DNA of 32,828 nucleotides, taken from contig OUQQ01000436.1 of assembly GCA_900404475.1 (NCBI GenBank), positions 1 through 32,828 of the forward strand, read 5' to 3'. Made by a program: the position numbers and the translations under genes. Each line of letters starts with the position of its first letter. Position 1 is the stretch's first letter. Below the pieces are notes generated by a model, which saw nothing but the letters and a program-made list of their open reading frames with translations, ran no database searches and had not been told where the DNA came from. Positions 9,508 to 21,088 of this stretch are shown here, one piece after another. This DNA comes from Spongospora subterranea. Lineage: Eukaryota; Endomyxa; Phytomyxea; Plasmodiophorida; Plasmodiophoridae.

Positions 9508-10180
9508 CTACGTAGATTGAGAGAGAATTATACTGTGTGGTATGGGAAGCCTGTCGTAGCGCCATAGCCTCGACTCGTCGTACGGACATTTTAGTATGGT
9601 GCACGGCACTCGTGGATTTCGATACCGCACTGAAGGAAACAGAACAACACTCCTATTTCTGTTGTCTTTGCCCAAGTGTGAGTGTTCATCTGAAAGTGCG
9701 TCACACTGATCATGAGTGGCCGCCAGACTGAGTGTCACTGTACAGTACACATGGGATTTTTGTCACAAAATTTGCAATACACCTGCCCGTCGTGAAGACC
9801 TGGTAGGGTTGGCATTGGACCACGTGAGATGAGTTATTTCTACCGTACTGTAGTACTTACACTTCACAAATTAAATGTCTTGGACTTCCTGAAAATGTGA
9901 TCAAGTTAAAATTCAAAGTGGGCAAAACCCGTTTTGAATTCATTTTCTCAAAATTGCGCACGTCGGCATAGATACAATAAGGGACACTATAGTGTACAAA
10001 ACTGTCATTGGGTTCCGCAACACAAAGGTCGATCACCAACAATCATTGGACCTTGAATGAGGTTTGGAACTATTGTTTGCAATGCGTTATCTCAAACAAT
10101 CACACCTATTTGGTGTTTATTATTCTGCAGCTGCGGAATCAAGTTAACGATGTTTGTGACCTCATTCAAGTTTTGAAGAT
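9508..10180. other. No gene recognised
   Basis: Open frames are short on both strands and resemble no family known to me. No RNA gene is visible. Confidence 0.35.
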
Positions 10181-10560
10181 TGTTGATTCTCTAACAACGC
10201 TGTATTTACCCCATTCTCCTAATCAACGAACGCTGATTGATCCTCGGATCGGTGACCTTGCCCAAAAGAGGCAAACGCTTGAGAAATTCTCTGTGATGAT
10301 GACATTTTGTCATTTAACTTCCTCACAAGCCTCCTCCAACCAACCAATCACGTTGTTCCTGTCCAGCTTGTATTTACCGCCAGGGCCAGGATCTGATGTC
10401 ATTTTCCAGGAAATATATCGTTTCTTGAAGGATTGTTTCAGAGGCTTGTTGGAATGTTAATGCAGCTCCGGAAACATCTCACGGCGAACCATGCGGCCGA
10501 CATTTTCAACATTAGCTTGGCTTTGACGACGCTTTTCTGGAGCGTCAATCCATCGCTGGT
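10180..10560 (-). mobile_element. Pogo/CENP-B-type transposase C-terminal fragment
   Basis: Minus-strand codons from 10450 to 10310 read NKPLKQSFKKRYISWKM and, after a short Gly/Pro stretch, NNVIGWLEEACEEVK, then stop. In pogo/Tigger DDE transposases the last catalytic region contains the INKPFK/NKPLK motif followed by ...W(M) and then a helix of the form V-x-x-W-V/L-x-x-A-W. Order and spacing match. Both sides are disrupted, so it is a dead fragment. A larger relic of the same class lies on the plus strand at 17.8-19.7 kb. Confidence 0.55.
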
Positions 10561-10906
10561 TACCTGGATTTAATAACAGCCATCGCTTCTTTTGACAATG
10601 TCACCAATCACTCAAAAGGAATGCAATCCGCGGACGTCGGTTTTCTCACTGAAGTGTTTTTTATTTTGTCTCGATTTGCTAATTGTGATTTTTTTGTGAT
10701 GAAAAAACCACAAAAACGTTAAAGGTGCTTAGTTTTGGAGCTGTTGTGATTATTTTGTTAATCATTTATTTTGTGAGGTACGGTAGATTAATTCAACTTT
10801 GTATTTCCTGTCACCATATTCTTCTAATTTATTCAGACGCTGTCGCACCAAGTTCGGATATCATGGGCGAAGACATTGATTCATGCTTTGTGCTGGGTGA
10901 TATCTG

Positions 10907-12406
10907 CTAACGGGGCCACACATTAGCGATTCGATCATCGCACAGGCATCGATGATAATTTTTACAGGTTGTCCATTCTTTCTTTCTGAGAATATGGCCG
11001 ATACTTCCCGTAGCCAGACTTGAAGACGGCCTCGACCATGTACAATTCGCCATCCTTTTCAAAAAGTCGCCCTGGCCTGATATTCTCCTGTCGCTCAGGC
11101 TCTGTGCGACGGAACCATCGTGCTGCAACGACTTGAACTTTTGAGCGTCTGTAATCGCTCCATGTACACAGAACTTTGGTCATCCAGGCACTGCAATTCT
11201 TTTACTACGTACGTTGCCTGCATACTACTTACATCAGCGGACCGAGGTGTGTGCAGGAAGTTTGTGAAACTCGGCAAATCCATTCCTGCAAACTAGAGTA
11301 AATTTCTGTTATAAAGGTAGATCGTCATGCACACACCAGCTGACAGCGATGAATTAAGGTCTAGCAATTAATGACTCGCTGTGGGAAATTGCATCATCCT
11401 CATCATTATCTTGGGTGATGTTAAGTACTTTTCAAACGCGCGCCCGAGCGATTTTACAACTACGTCGTCTTCGACTGCAGAAGTGGGGTTTTCATCCGCT
11501 TGTTCGATGTTGGTGGTCATTGATTCGGACGCAGTCAAATAGGATGCAAGTGTAGTTCGTAACTGTGGCAAGTTGCCGAACTCCAATGCGAATGGAGAGA
11601 TGCTCGTTTCATGAACATGAAAGGCTTCGAGAAGACAATGCATATATTGTGTTGTCTCGTTGGCAACAATACGAATCAGTTCGACCAACTGATGCGCCGG
11701 CGATGCAGTACTCTGGCCAGTGCTTACACCTGGACAATCAGATATCCCTACATGATAAGTCTTTTCAGCCTCATCGGACTAAGCCTCTTCAGAGTCAAGG
11801 AAACCTCGAATCCCTGACAGATGACCCTTGGCATTTCGCCCACCTGTAGCTAAAGAAGAATCGATGAACTGTTCGGATTTGTCCTGGAGTTGGACAAAAT
11901 CACGTACAGTAACTCGCGATTATAATGGCGAATGATGCAGAAAATGTGTTCACAGGCTTCTTCTGTGCAATGGCGAGGAGTGTTAACATTGGATCTAGCG
12001 CAAACGAATATCGATCCGATGACATGATGGGCCAGATTCCGCAATGTCGTCATGTGAAGTCGCAGTGACGAGATCCATCGCAGGCCGGGCCACGCCATGG
12101 CGATACGTTCTCTTCGGCGTTGGTCGCCATGAGCATCACGCGAATGAAAAACATGGTGAGCACTAGAACGCGGCGTTGCTGTTTGTCGGCAGATTGACAC
12201 GACATAAACTATGGTAATCTCTGTAAAGGACTGATTGAAGAGCAAGAATCTCTAACCTTGCGTGCCGTATCGCTTGAGCATAAAGGAAGAACAAGGGAAT
12301 CCGATGCGAAATCGGATACCTCGAGAAGCTCACGCGCGACACCTGCTTGTAAAAATATGCCCGGGATTACTAAGATTGGCTCAACAGTCTTCAAGACACC
12401 GCCCAA
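10907..12406 (-). mobile_element. Decayed transposase-like coding remnant, family uncertain
   Basis: Minus-strand frames here look like old protein sequence broken by shifts. From 12406 downward: a helical segment ending LCSSDTARKVRD; then TPRHCTEEACEHIFCIIRHY (near 11925-11980) continuing as VRDFVQLQDK; then a stretch at 11688-11368 rich in acidic and helical residues (ANETTQYMHCLLEAFHVHE); then near 11130-10980 VQVVAARWFRRTEPERQ and LYMVEAVFKSGYGKYRPY. The E-x-x-E-H-x-F pattern recalls the C-terminal region of several cut-and-paste transposases in which a (S/T)...E-H/T-F/Y motif precedes a helix. I cannot name the family. A decayed host gene is the alternative. Confidence 0.35.
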
Positions 12407-12656
12407 AGATGCAGGCGCCCCTTAAACTCTTTCCGACAGCGTGATTGGCATCAATCGTAGAGCCAAAGCTGCTTTGCCGTCAAGGAATCGAACTGTATAA
12501 TTCCCCAATGAGAATGGCAACAAGATGTCTTCATAGTGCTTACCAAAATTGACCGCATCCACTTAGTTTCGTACGAAACACCATCAGTGCAAACGTTGAC
12601 GAGCTCTATCCCCGGCAAGTCAAGAACTCATTTCAGAATGCTGTTGTTGAATTTTT

Positions 12657-13239
12657 TTAGGCCTGGATGGGATCAGGTTCATTGGGCTCAACGCTACACC
12701 TGTTCCTTGTACAATGAACCCCAATGATTGTGCTACATGATTCACCTTGATCTCTGCAGACGATGCAGTGGCAGAAGTCAGGGAATCTGGGCCGGTGAGA
12801 GGAATGCTCAGGGGGAACGCGGCCAATGGCGGCACCATGGCGGGGCGATAATAGGAGTGTTGGTGCCACTTTAGTTACGTCCAAAGTTATGTGGTTGGCC
12901 GCAATCTTATCGCTGCAATGCAATAGGCTCCCGTCCCCTGAATGATTGACATAACGATCGCAAACATGTTTGATCCGGACAACAACTGCCGCTGTTGTTG
13001 AGTCGATGATTGTCAGGCTTAAGTTTTTCACCGTAAGATCCAGGTAAGTTGTAAAAACGTAGACCCATTGATTGTCTTCGAAGAAACCCGGTGTAGATGG
13101 CGAAATAATGGTCAAGGGATGCCACGAACTGGTTGACGGAACGACCAAACGTCGACAACATTGTATAGAATTCAACAACAACTGCTTCCAAAGGCGCCGA
13201 CAGCGATGAGGTTGATCGGATGACCAGCTTAAGCAACAA
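12657..13239 (-). pseudogene. Overlapping minus-strand coding-like remnant
   Basis: Two overlapping minus-strand frames (13181-12657 and 13239-12907) both read as plausible protein, for example FTTYLDLTVKNLSLTIIDST with alternating hydrophobic residues. No start context, domain or intron structure could be fixed. It may be part of the same decayed element as 10.9-12.4 kb. No function assigned. Confidence 0.25.
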
Positions 13240-13450
13240 ACAGCTAGCTCAATGTGCTGGTACTTATGTTGTCAGACCCCCATGTGTAAATATTGACCTG
13301 GTGTAGTTGTTCTGTTTCTTACCTTATACAGATTACTCAACATTTGAGGCTGCGGTCGTTAGCTCTCCTCAAATGGAACAATTCGACAAAAGTTTTTTCG
13401 CCAACGGACAATATCAATGACGGAGTAGCGATTTGAAAAACAGCCCTTTT

Positions 13451-13850
13451 TCAATTTGGCACTAATAGAGAAAAATACACCAAATGAAAGATCTCGACGA
13501 GTCGGTTCCAATGAGCCAAAACCCGACTCTGAACAGCTTTATTTCCAAAAATTAACATGAAGAAGTCTGCAGTTTGCACTGCAATAAAGTCGCTGATTGT
13601 TGAGCGTGGGCATTTCGTGATGTGATAGTTCAGAACAAAGACTCTGGGATGTTCGAATACCAGAGTTGAATTTGATGTCAACGCTAATCGTGCAACACGA
13701 TATCTCATTCTTCTCCTCAAACTTTAAATGCAGTAAATCGACGGCAATCGAGTCGGGGAGACGTCGATGAGATCGACACTGAAGCGTTGCGAAATCAGCC
13801 AATCGCCACGTTTGCACGTGCCCCGAAAACGTTCCGTGAGACGGAACCAT
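13451..13850 (-). pseudogene. Coding-like minus-strand remnant, unknown
   Basis: An 89-codon frame (13720-13451) includes FEHPRVFVLNYHITKCP and VQTADFFMLIFGNKAVQ. A longer shifted frame overlaps it. The composition is protein-like but no family is recognised. It sits just left of the foldback at 13912-14271. Confidence 0.22.
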
Positions 13851-13911
13851 CGGCGAATTCGTGAGATAGGGATGGCGTCAAGCACATCGGGAACGCGAGC
13901 CTTAAGATTCT

Positions 13912-14271
13912 ATGGGGCATCTGTCTGTCTGCTGCTGGATCGTGTCTCTTCGAATCGGCTTCGGGACCATCTCGACGATCTGGAGTCGAGCGGGTTGTCC
14001 GTTCGGGTCATCTGTCTTGCGTGCATGGTGGAGCTTATGTTCTGTATTACGATTATCAATGCTGAAATCCAGCGTTCGAAAATTCATAAAATTGAGCCAT
14101 TGGCGACTCTGCGAGCGATTGGGATATTTGTCCTGTTATCGACGTCCGCTCCACCATGCACTCAAGACAGGTGACCCGAACTGACAACCCGCTCGACACC
14201 CAGATCGTCGAGATGGTCCCGAAGCCGATTCGAAGAGACACGATCCAGCAGCAGACAGACAGATGCCCCAT
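13912..14271. repeat. Foldback element with ~123-bp inverted arms
   Basis: 13912-14034 and 14148-14271 are near-identical reverse complements (123 and 124 nt), separated by a 113-nt spacer. The outer ends match exactly for more than 70 nt; differences cluster toward the inner ends (for example one extra base near the gtcgag step). This is the architecture of a foldback/MITE-type element or of a locus yielding long hairpin RNA. Short open frames read from both arms give the same peptide only because of the symmetry and are not genes. Confidence 0.85.
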
Positions 14272-14560
14272 ACCTCAACCGGCCGGCGAACCCAGAGTAA
14301 ACCGGTCCTGGCGATCTCGCATGGAACTAATGGTCCCGATTTTTCAAGATAAAGCGTTGCACACCAAGGTCAACAGAATGGGGGTCGTTATCAAGCAAAT
14401 CCAAGAAAAATGCTGTGCGGTCGGTGGAGCCAGTGAACCTGATGCTCTTTGACCAAAGTGTTGTATGTCGACTCAGAAATAAGCTCGGCGCTTTTGCTGG
14501 AATTTAACAAGGCCTTCAACATTAAATGGTTTTGATGCAACCGGCTTATGCATTCGTCAC
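14272..14560. other. No gene recognised
   Basis: One 98-codon plus-strand frame overlaps this stretch and the foldback but has no recognisable content. It probably contains the outer boundary of the MULE relic. Confidence 0.3.
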
Positions 14561-14613
14561 TTCGCTTGCTTTTTCTTTTTGTAAATTATCTGTCTCTGGT
14601 AGTAACCCAGCCA

Positions 14614-14916
14614 AATCGGCATTTTCACCGCCTCATATTTTTGAGCCATTTTCTTCAATTTGGCTCCTGACTGGTTCTCACATTCAGTGGTTTGGCCCAT
14701 GTGACGTCCTCGAGTCAATACAGGTTCTGCTGTTCCCGCTGTTCGAACGCCTATACTCACGGTTTCGGAATTCCACAATCCCATCAGGTTCGCCACTGAA
14801 TCAGCATATTAATGATCATATAGTACAACGTTTGTTGTCTTAGCTAGCAATAAATGCTTGCAATCGTTCCCTTTACTGTAGTCAGCACACTCGCAACTAT
14901 AGGTATGCTGACAGAT
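14614..14916. repeat. ~300-bp direct duplication, copy 1
   Basis: 303 nt nearly identical to 14918-15227. The copies are separated only by a single N at 14917. Copy 1 lacks 7 nt (aatttct) present in copy 2 just after accgcct, which accounts for the whole length difference. Confidence 0.92.
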
Positions 14917-14917
14917 N

Positions 14918-15227
14918 AATCGGCATTTTCACCGCCTAATTTCTCATATTTTTGAGCCATTTTCTTCAATTTGGCTCCTGACTGGTTCTCACATTCAGTG
15001 GTTTGGCCCATGTGACGTCCTCGAGTCAATACAGGTTCTGCTGTTCCCGCTGTTCGAACGCCTATACTCACGGTTTCGGAATTCCACAATCCCATCAGGT
15101 TCGCCACTGAATCAGCATATTAATGATCATATAGTACAACGTTTGTTGTCTTAGCTAGCAATAAATGCTTGCAATCGTTCCCTTTACTGTAGTCAGCACA
15201 CTCGCAACTATAGGTATGCTGACAGAT
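14918..15227. repeat. ~300-bp direct duplication, copy 2
   Basis: 310-nt second copy. The lone ambiguous base at the boundary and the near identity of the copies are what an unmerged overlap between two contig ends would look like, so this may not exist in the genome. Confidence 0.92.
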
Positions 15228-17511
15228 ACTGATAACGTCGTAGGTTTTGCATGGCTCATCACGCTTTCTGTGTCTAGCTCTTCGCTTTCAAAAGGCTTAT
15301 CTGCATTGCGGGACAAACGACGTCGATAACTTCGACACGTTTGACGAGGAAATTTTCTGTTTCACCGCTTACAATGTCGGAATCCGGCTCTGTGGCAAAA
15401 GGGACTTTTGCGACTTGCTCTGGCGTCATTGACAGCGCATTCTTGACTCGCTTTTTCAATGCTGCACTGCATCCTGATCCCGGGAGCAAATTTAGCTCAT
15501 CTTTGTAGATATACAGGTTAACCCCAGGCAAGGTTTTTCGTCAGATTGTTACCCTTGGAATTTTATCAGGAAGTCTGCAATCTGCATTAATTTTTCAAGT
15601 AGCGTTCTCGTATATCGATTTCTCTTGTTTGAGTAAACTCTTTTCAGCAAATTGTGGAACGCTTCAGTATGAGCGGTTGTATCGGGAATGGAAGAATCCC
15701 GGTAGCAAACAGCCCATTGCTCTTTACGATGCGCATAGTTTCCTGTGAAATAATCAACAAGTTGTGGCTCTTTGTCTTTCCAGTTTTCAATGAAATTTGT
15801 GATTTCGTTTTATACAACGTCCACTCTGCGCTCGGTCCTTATTTTCTTCAGCTGCTGACATATAGAACTTCGATTTGCGCCCTTACTGCCTTTTTTCGCA
15901 TCCGACAAGTTTCAAAGTATGTTTTGATGTCTGAATCGAACCGTACATTTTCTTTCCAACTTTTATCCACGTGCCAGACACAAAGATATCGGTGTTCTAG
16001 CGACGGGAATATTGTCCTAGCATCATTTCAAGGCACGACGTCGTCGTCTTGCAACAGTATTTTTGGCCTAAACACTGGATACTTGATCTGCATATTTTTC
16101 AGTCAATGTCGTGTGGTTCAATGATTTGGCTTATCATCATACTTTCAAAGTTTTCCACAGAGCCGCCAAAGCTTTAGCATTCTCGCGCGAGCTGATACAG
16201 AACACGGTAGGGTAGCCTCTGTATTTCGAGGATCGACAACAGAGATCGTGATAAGCTTACAACTATATTGGTTCGTGTTGTGGGTTGAGTTGATCACCAT
16301 GACACGGTTTCCATATCTACCAGATAAAGTAGCTTAATACGGCGAGATTAAAAAAATGTTTGTTGAACCTGATCTACTGATCGGCAATGCACAAGAAAAA
16401 ATTCAGCTGTGTAGAAATGTATTAAAAACAATAAAATGCAATCAAATAGCAGATACGAAATATCTCCCAAATCCACGATCCTAATGAACATTTCGCTCAT
16501 CAATTTGGATTGAATAACAAAAAAGAACTCTTCGCCAAGGAATATAAATTCTGTCTCGTCTGCGATTCCAGCAGCTGATCGGCGGTCAAATTTAAATCAA
16601 TGGCAGTAAAAATTGAACGTTGTGTCTACGCTTAAATACCAGGACTGGGTTATAGTTCTCTTCCTGCAACGCGATGATGTTTACATCAGTACGAACAGCA
16701 TCGTTTCCTCGGCCTTCAAGGCGAGCTTTTAGGCTTCGGACGTCTTTTTGATGGTATCCCAACCATATCCCGGTCAGACTAGTAGCTCGAAATCAAAAAT
16801 GCTGACAAAGCAATAGAAATCGGTCCAGCTTGCCTCGACACGTTCGTGACGGTCGTTCCTGTTTCGTAACGATTGATTGATGGAGCGAGCGATTGATATC
16901 TCGTCAACCTTGTTCAGCAGCTGCATCGTGATTTTCCGCCCTATAAAAGCCGAAAGATGTTAGAATTGCAGTTCTTGAGCATCATCAGGATTGTGTCCTG
17001 TATGGTGAAAATAAATCTGACGGATACACCGGTGGCCTCTGTGATAGTAGCAAAAATACGAGATGAGCATGCTTCGTCTAGTTTGCAAGACGCTTTGCTT
17101 CGGAACGGCCGACAATTCTCGTTTTCAGCATCCCCCAAACGTACTGTTTGAGACTACCAGCGGTCTCGCAGGATCTCCTGCAGATGAACATTTTGTATGT
17201 TTTTTCCGTATCGCCATGAAACCGGTTACTGAACGACATAGTGAGCATTTGAATCCTTCCATGATTCAAATTCTGCTTCGCTGACGAAGTTCAAGGTCTG
17301 TTCATGCAGAGGAGATTCTGGATGAAACCGCAGAGTCCAAAATTAGCGACGTTGAATAAAAACGTCTGGTCATTTGCTGAAGGTCAACCTCTAGAATATG
17401 GCCTTCACATAAATCGAATCTCCCGAGCATCTCAAGTTGCGATTGAATTTGACCTATCAATCTCAATATTTTTGATTTTCTCTCAACTTGATTGCGTAAA
17501 ATGTCAGTCAT

Positions 17512-17574
17512 GCAGCAGCGTCTTTGTTAGTCCCAACTATGTCTGACCAGAGCATCGTTGTCTGAAGGTTTTGA
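17512..17574. repeat. Left arm of a ~63-bp inverted repeat
   Basis: Starts gcagcagcgtctttgttag and includes gtctgaccagagcatcg. It pairs, with roughly six to eight mismatches, with 17751-17814 in inverted orientation. It lies at the outer (5') side of the minus-strand MULE relic. Confidence 0.75.
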
Positions 17575-17750
17575 GTTATTGAGGGAAGCATAAGCTTTGC
17601 CAACTCTTACCAACTAAACTACTGACGACCCATTCACTAGGGCAGAAACGCAGCTCTTTTTTTCCCAGTCTGTTTCCCTAATTGAACACATCAATAGCGG
17701 AACTTAAGCCTTCCTAAGGTCACCAACCATCAACCCCTCTCCTCTCCAAA

Positions 17751-17814
17751 AACAAAAACTTCAGACCGCGATGCTCTGGTCAGACATTGTTGGGATTAAC
17801 AAAGACGCGGCTGC
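17751..17814. repeat. Right arm of the ~63-bp inverted repeat
   Basis: Reverse complement of 17512-17574 with a 176-bp spacer. It immediately precedes the first coding-like frame of the plus-strand pogo relic, so two divergent element relics start from the same repeated sequence. It could be a terminal inverted repeat of one element or a duplicated promoter segment. Confidence 0.75.
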
Positions 17815-17829
17815 AAATCAATTGACAAA

Positions 17830-19700
17830 GTTTGCCGCGAGGACACTGCAAAGAAGAAATCTTTGTAGAGAATTTGCTGCAGTCGATGCTTGACGAGATT
17901 GAGGCGCTGAAGAAAAACTGGCATGTGCTCCAAGGTTCAGACCGATTAGCGGGTCGAATTGAAGCGTGCATCGCATTCCATTTGCACGAAGATCTTGGCG
18001 GCTGTGATTTCAATTTATTTGGATCTGTCTTCGGCACTTCCGTTCGTGTTGAAACAATGAAAAGCTGGCTTCGTAAAAGAATTGATCTGCGAGTGGATCG
18101 AAATCGCTCGGATTTCAACGAAACAGGATATTTTGCGCATCGTACCCGCAGAAAAGCTTTGAATGTTTAAATACGACAACGGCAAGAAAACAGGTAGTCG
18201 AGAAGGCTCTTTCGAAATTTGATTCCAAGGCGACGCGATTCACATTCGATCTAAGCACACACAGCTCATATTTAACACCGATGTCAAATCAACGCTGATC
18301 ACTCCGGCTCTTGCCAAAAAGCAGAGAGCGATTTACCTACGTACGTTGGCGCCAGTACTTGCCGGATCCAGAATGCTAGAGTGGTACAAAAAAGCCTGGG
18401 TGCTCCAATCAAGTATCCAGAGCAAGCTGCATTGGCCGAGGAGATCATTACCTGTAGATATGACAGAGGTGCTCCTGCCACTTTCGAGAAAGTTATTGTT
18501 TCAATGCGTCTGAAATTCAAGTTGAAGAACAAAGACGATGCACTCCAAGTGCTGTTGCAGAAGGAGGATCGCCTTCGGAGACTGATCGAACGTTTGCAAT
18601 TTTCAGAACGTGCTGGTACAATATCGCAAAAGGTTCCTGATAATTTCCCTGAAATCGCGAGAACGACTGCAGCCCAGATCCGGAAAACGGCAATTGATCA
18701 GAAAGTCGATGTTGTCATTAGCATAGACGCAACGTTCTTTTGTTCTACTGCAATGTCCCGACGGGGGATAAGACCCTGTGGGCCCGCTGGCACCATTTGA
18801 AAATGCCAAGAAAGGGGTCACAGGTCTTGTCCCCATCGGCACAAGGACTTTGTCGTTGCAGTAGAGCAAAATGAACGTTGCGTCGATGTTAATGACATCA
18901 TCGACTCTCTGATCAATTGCCGCTTTCCGGATCTGGGCTGCAGTCGTTCTCGCGATTTCAGGGAAAAATATCGGGCACGCTGGCACCATTTGAGAATGCC
19001 AAGAAAGGGGTCACGCTCGAGATCTCAGCTGACGTAGTGTCGTCGTCCCTGTTGCCACCGGGTCATCACAGGCGAATTTGGAGCTGACTTGATGAAACAG
19101 ATCTCTTCAATTCAACGCATTAGATGACTCATTACCTATTCGTCATCTACCTGAAGAAGACGATGCCATCCCGACTCATGTTGCTCATAATCGATCGCAT
19201 CAAAACTCACTATGGGAAGCTCATCGCTGATTGGATTCAAGATAATTGTGCTTCGAATTCGCTGGGCAAATTCTTCATTGAATATCTTCTAGAGGGTGTA
19301 TGACCTCGGTTCATCAGGTGCGTCGAATTGCAGACGTCTGTATACAGTTCGCAGACAAAACATTTATCACGTGCACAGGTTCGCGACATATTGCGATGAA
19401 CAAACCTTTGAAAGCGTTGGTCGCCAAGGCGTATAACCACTACACCGATATGAGGCCTCAAACAGCCCAGGATCTTGTTTATTCAATTTCAGCGGCTCCT
19501 TGAGAGTGTCGTGTTGACATGATCGAAAGCGCCTATGATATTACCAATGCCGAAAACAAGCGCCGTAGGTGGATTGCAAAAGCATTCGCAAAATGCGGGC
19601 AAGATCCATGGGTTGACGATCAAACCGAGTTTGAGAACCATCTTGCATCGCTGGACGAATGCACCGTATATTTCTCGTCCATCATCACTTGGTGCTGAAA
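17830..19700 (+). mobile_element. Decayed pogo/CENP-B-type DDE transposon
   Basis: Plus-strand landmarks follow the order of a pogo-like transposase. AALAEEIITCRYDRGAPATF at about 18424-18483 fits the CENP-B-type helix-turn-helix. DVVISIDATF near 18707-18736 fits the first catalytic Asp block. IDRIKTHYGKLIADW near 19190-19235 fits the second. MNKPLKALVAKAYNHY near 19397-19444 matches the N-K-P-L/F-K motif, and RRRWIAKAFAKCG near 19560-19600 the terminal helix and S/K-C-G motif. These are split among frames with stops, and the middle is rearranged by inverted repeats (18.64-19.01 kb). Residues at the second and third catalytic positions cannot be trusted. The 112-codon frame at 17832-18170 precedes it and may be its N-terminal part. 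Confidence 0.62.
18640..19014. repeat. Internal inversion inside the pogo relic
   Basis: A block of roughly 130-140 bp covering the IDATF motif (about 18643-18780) recurs in inverted orientation at about 18815-18970. A shorter block (gctggcaccatttga through ggggtcac) appears at about 18787-18824 and again at 18979-19014 in direct orientation. The same transposase segment can therefore be read on both strands. Confidence 0.7.
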
Positions 19701-21060
19701 GGTTCTCCATCTACCCCGAACGACAACAGGTTCCTGGACATATTCTCTTCAGGTTCTGGGGTCAATCTGAGTTTTTCCTGAACCCGACCCACTCAATTCG
19801 CCGACGGTTTTCCCGACTACCCATCTAATCAACGTTCCAAATCACGATTTCTTGACAATCGTGACATTTTCATCCGGGACATCAGTGCTCGACATATTCG
19901 ATGCGACACAGACTTCAGCCACTTGTTGCATCTGTCATTACCTGTAGCTCTTTGATTGCTTTCAACGACTTTGGCATATCTGTCGACGGTTCCAATCCAC
20001 ATGGTCAGACTCAAAACAGTATGCAGACCTACACCAGACGATGGTCGGCCAATGGGTTTATAGCGAAGAACGCACATGTCCCCTGGTGTCAAAGTCGTTG
20101 CAAGCGGATACAGAAGCAGAAGTAATAGCATCTCAGAAAGGTTTGTCTCATCGAAAACACCTGTTCTGTTTTTCGTTGACGACAACTCCACATAAATTTG
20201 CTGCCGTTCCTTAAGATGTGAGTATTTTATGGTCTGTGTGGTTTGTCAAGTACGGCACTTCCCGATAATCGATCTTCAAAACCGTTTGGAAAGGCGTTTG
20301 AATAATCGTTTCCAATCTTCTTTCGAGTTCGTTGAACAAGACATTTTGGCTGGGATCACCAAGAGCGCGAGTTTCGATTGTGAACTCGCGCTGATCACTT
20401 GATTGTGGAACAGGCAAGGCAGGTGATCTTGACGCCATCATCGATGGACAGAGGCCCGTTAGTATGTTGTCGAGGTAAGGATCCACGTCCTGGGCCCAAT
20501 CGTTGGCCCTTGCTCGTGAATACCGACGGAACAGAATACAAAAACAGTCACCAATGAGAGTCGGATGGCGATGAAATGTGAACTTGAGTACTTTTTTTCA
20601 CAGACCAAACGTAGAAGATGTGCAGGGAATAATGTCAACCAATATGGATTTGGCACATTTTGACTCAAAGAGAAATACATTTCTGCAATAGACACATGTC
20701 TCCGTTGATGGCGTTGTTTTGGCGAACTTTGGTCACGTTTGAGTTTGATTCACGATCGGGTCGTCATTACTCGCTTTCCGGTTGTGGCAATGCCTTGAGT
20801 CGGGACGTTGATGATTCGTTGACAAAATATCGAAGAAGATGGCGAAGTTCCATTCTCATGTCTAGTCGAGCGGGGGCATCGCCAGCTCCATTTTATCGTT
20901 GAGCTGATGACATACGATAAGATGTTCGGGTTGAGGCAATTCACCGCCCATGACAACCGGTTTTTGGGGACATATAGGTCATCGCCACTATTGATCAGCT
21001 GATGAAGGAATCGGATCAGAGCAGTAAATACGTTTGGGTTTGGCTCCACCAGAATATTCG
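19700..21060 (-). mobile_element. Possible Ty3/gypsy integrase tail with chromodomain-like end
   Basis: Minus-strand fragments, in order: DDLYVPKNRLSWAV near 20940-20985, which resembles the stretch before the HHCC zinc finger; FNELERRLETIIQTPF near 20290-20335; PGDMCVLRYKPIGRPSS near 20040-20090, resembling the integrase C-terminal G-D-x-V-x-x-R-Y...R-P-P-S-K-L motif; and, near 19740-19790, a WVGF block followed in another frame by TPEPEEN, like the W-x-G-Y...T-W-E-P-x-x-N end of a chromodomain. Everything is frameshifted and the integrase core was not seen. A different decayed element is possible. Confidence 0.35.
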
Positions 21061-21088
21061 TCAGACTCCCTTCCTTCTCTAGGTTGGT

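Larger units (their letters stand above)
14560..17290 (-). mobile_element. Decayed MULE-type (ZSWIM-like) transposase
   Basis: Read in minus direction the landmarks are in family order. Near 17245-17270 EAEFESWKDSN and near 17190 a FICRRS block resemble the N-terminal FLYWCH/FAR1-like zinc-binding region (F-x-x-W...Y-K-C-x-R-S). ASCKLDEACSSRI near 17090 fits the following S/K-C-x-A-x-I block. In the catalytic C-terminal half, LCVWHVDKSWKENV near 15945-15985 matches the C-x-W-H-V-x-K-x-W motif. TGNYAHRKEQWAVCYRDSS near 15690-15745 and TEAFHNLLKRVY match the E-Q-W-A-x-C-Y-R...E-S-F-H-x-x-L-K-x-x-Y motif of MULE/ZSWIM3-like proteins. Stops and shifts occur throughout, so it is inactive. A Cys-poor 85-codon frame at 15531-15274 and the duplicated segment at 14.6-15.2 kb probably derive from its 3' part. 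Confidence 0.65.

Noticed and set aside
10008..10460. 150-codon plus-strand open frame
   Set aside because: The opposite strand carries pogo transposase landmarks (NKPLK and the following helix), so this is a shadow.
11807..11816. ctcgaatccc resembling a tRNA T-arm
   Set aside because: No matching arms, D-loop or acceptor stem can be formed around it.
13912..14271. Two genes encoding the same peptide on opposite strands
   Set aside because: The identical peptides arise from the inverted repeat itself.
15654..16124. 156-codon plus-strand open frame
   Set aside because: The minus strand reads the C-x-W-H-V and E-Q-W-A-x-C-Y-R motifs of a MULE; the plus frame is antisense to it.
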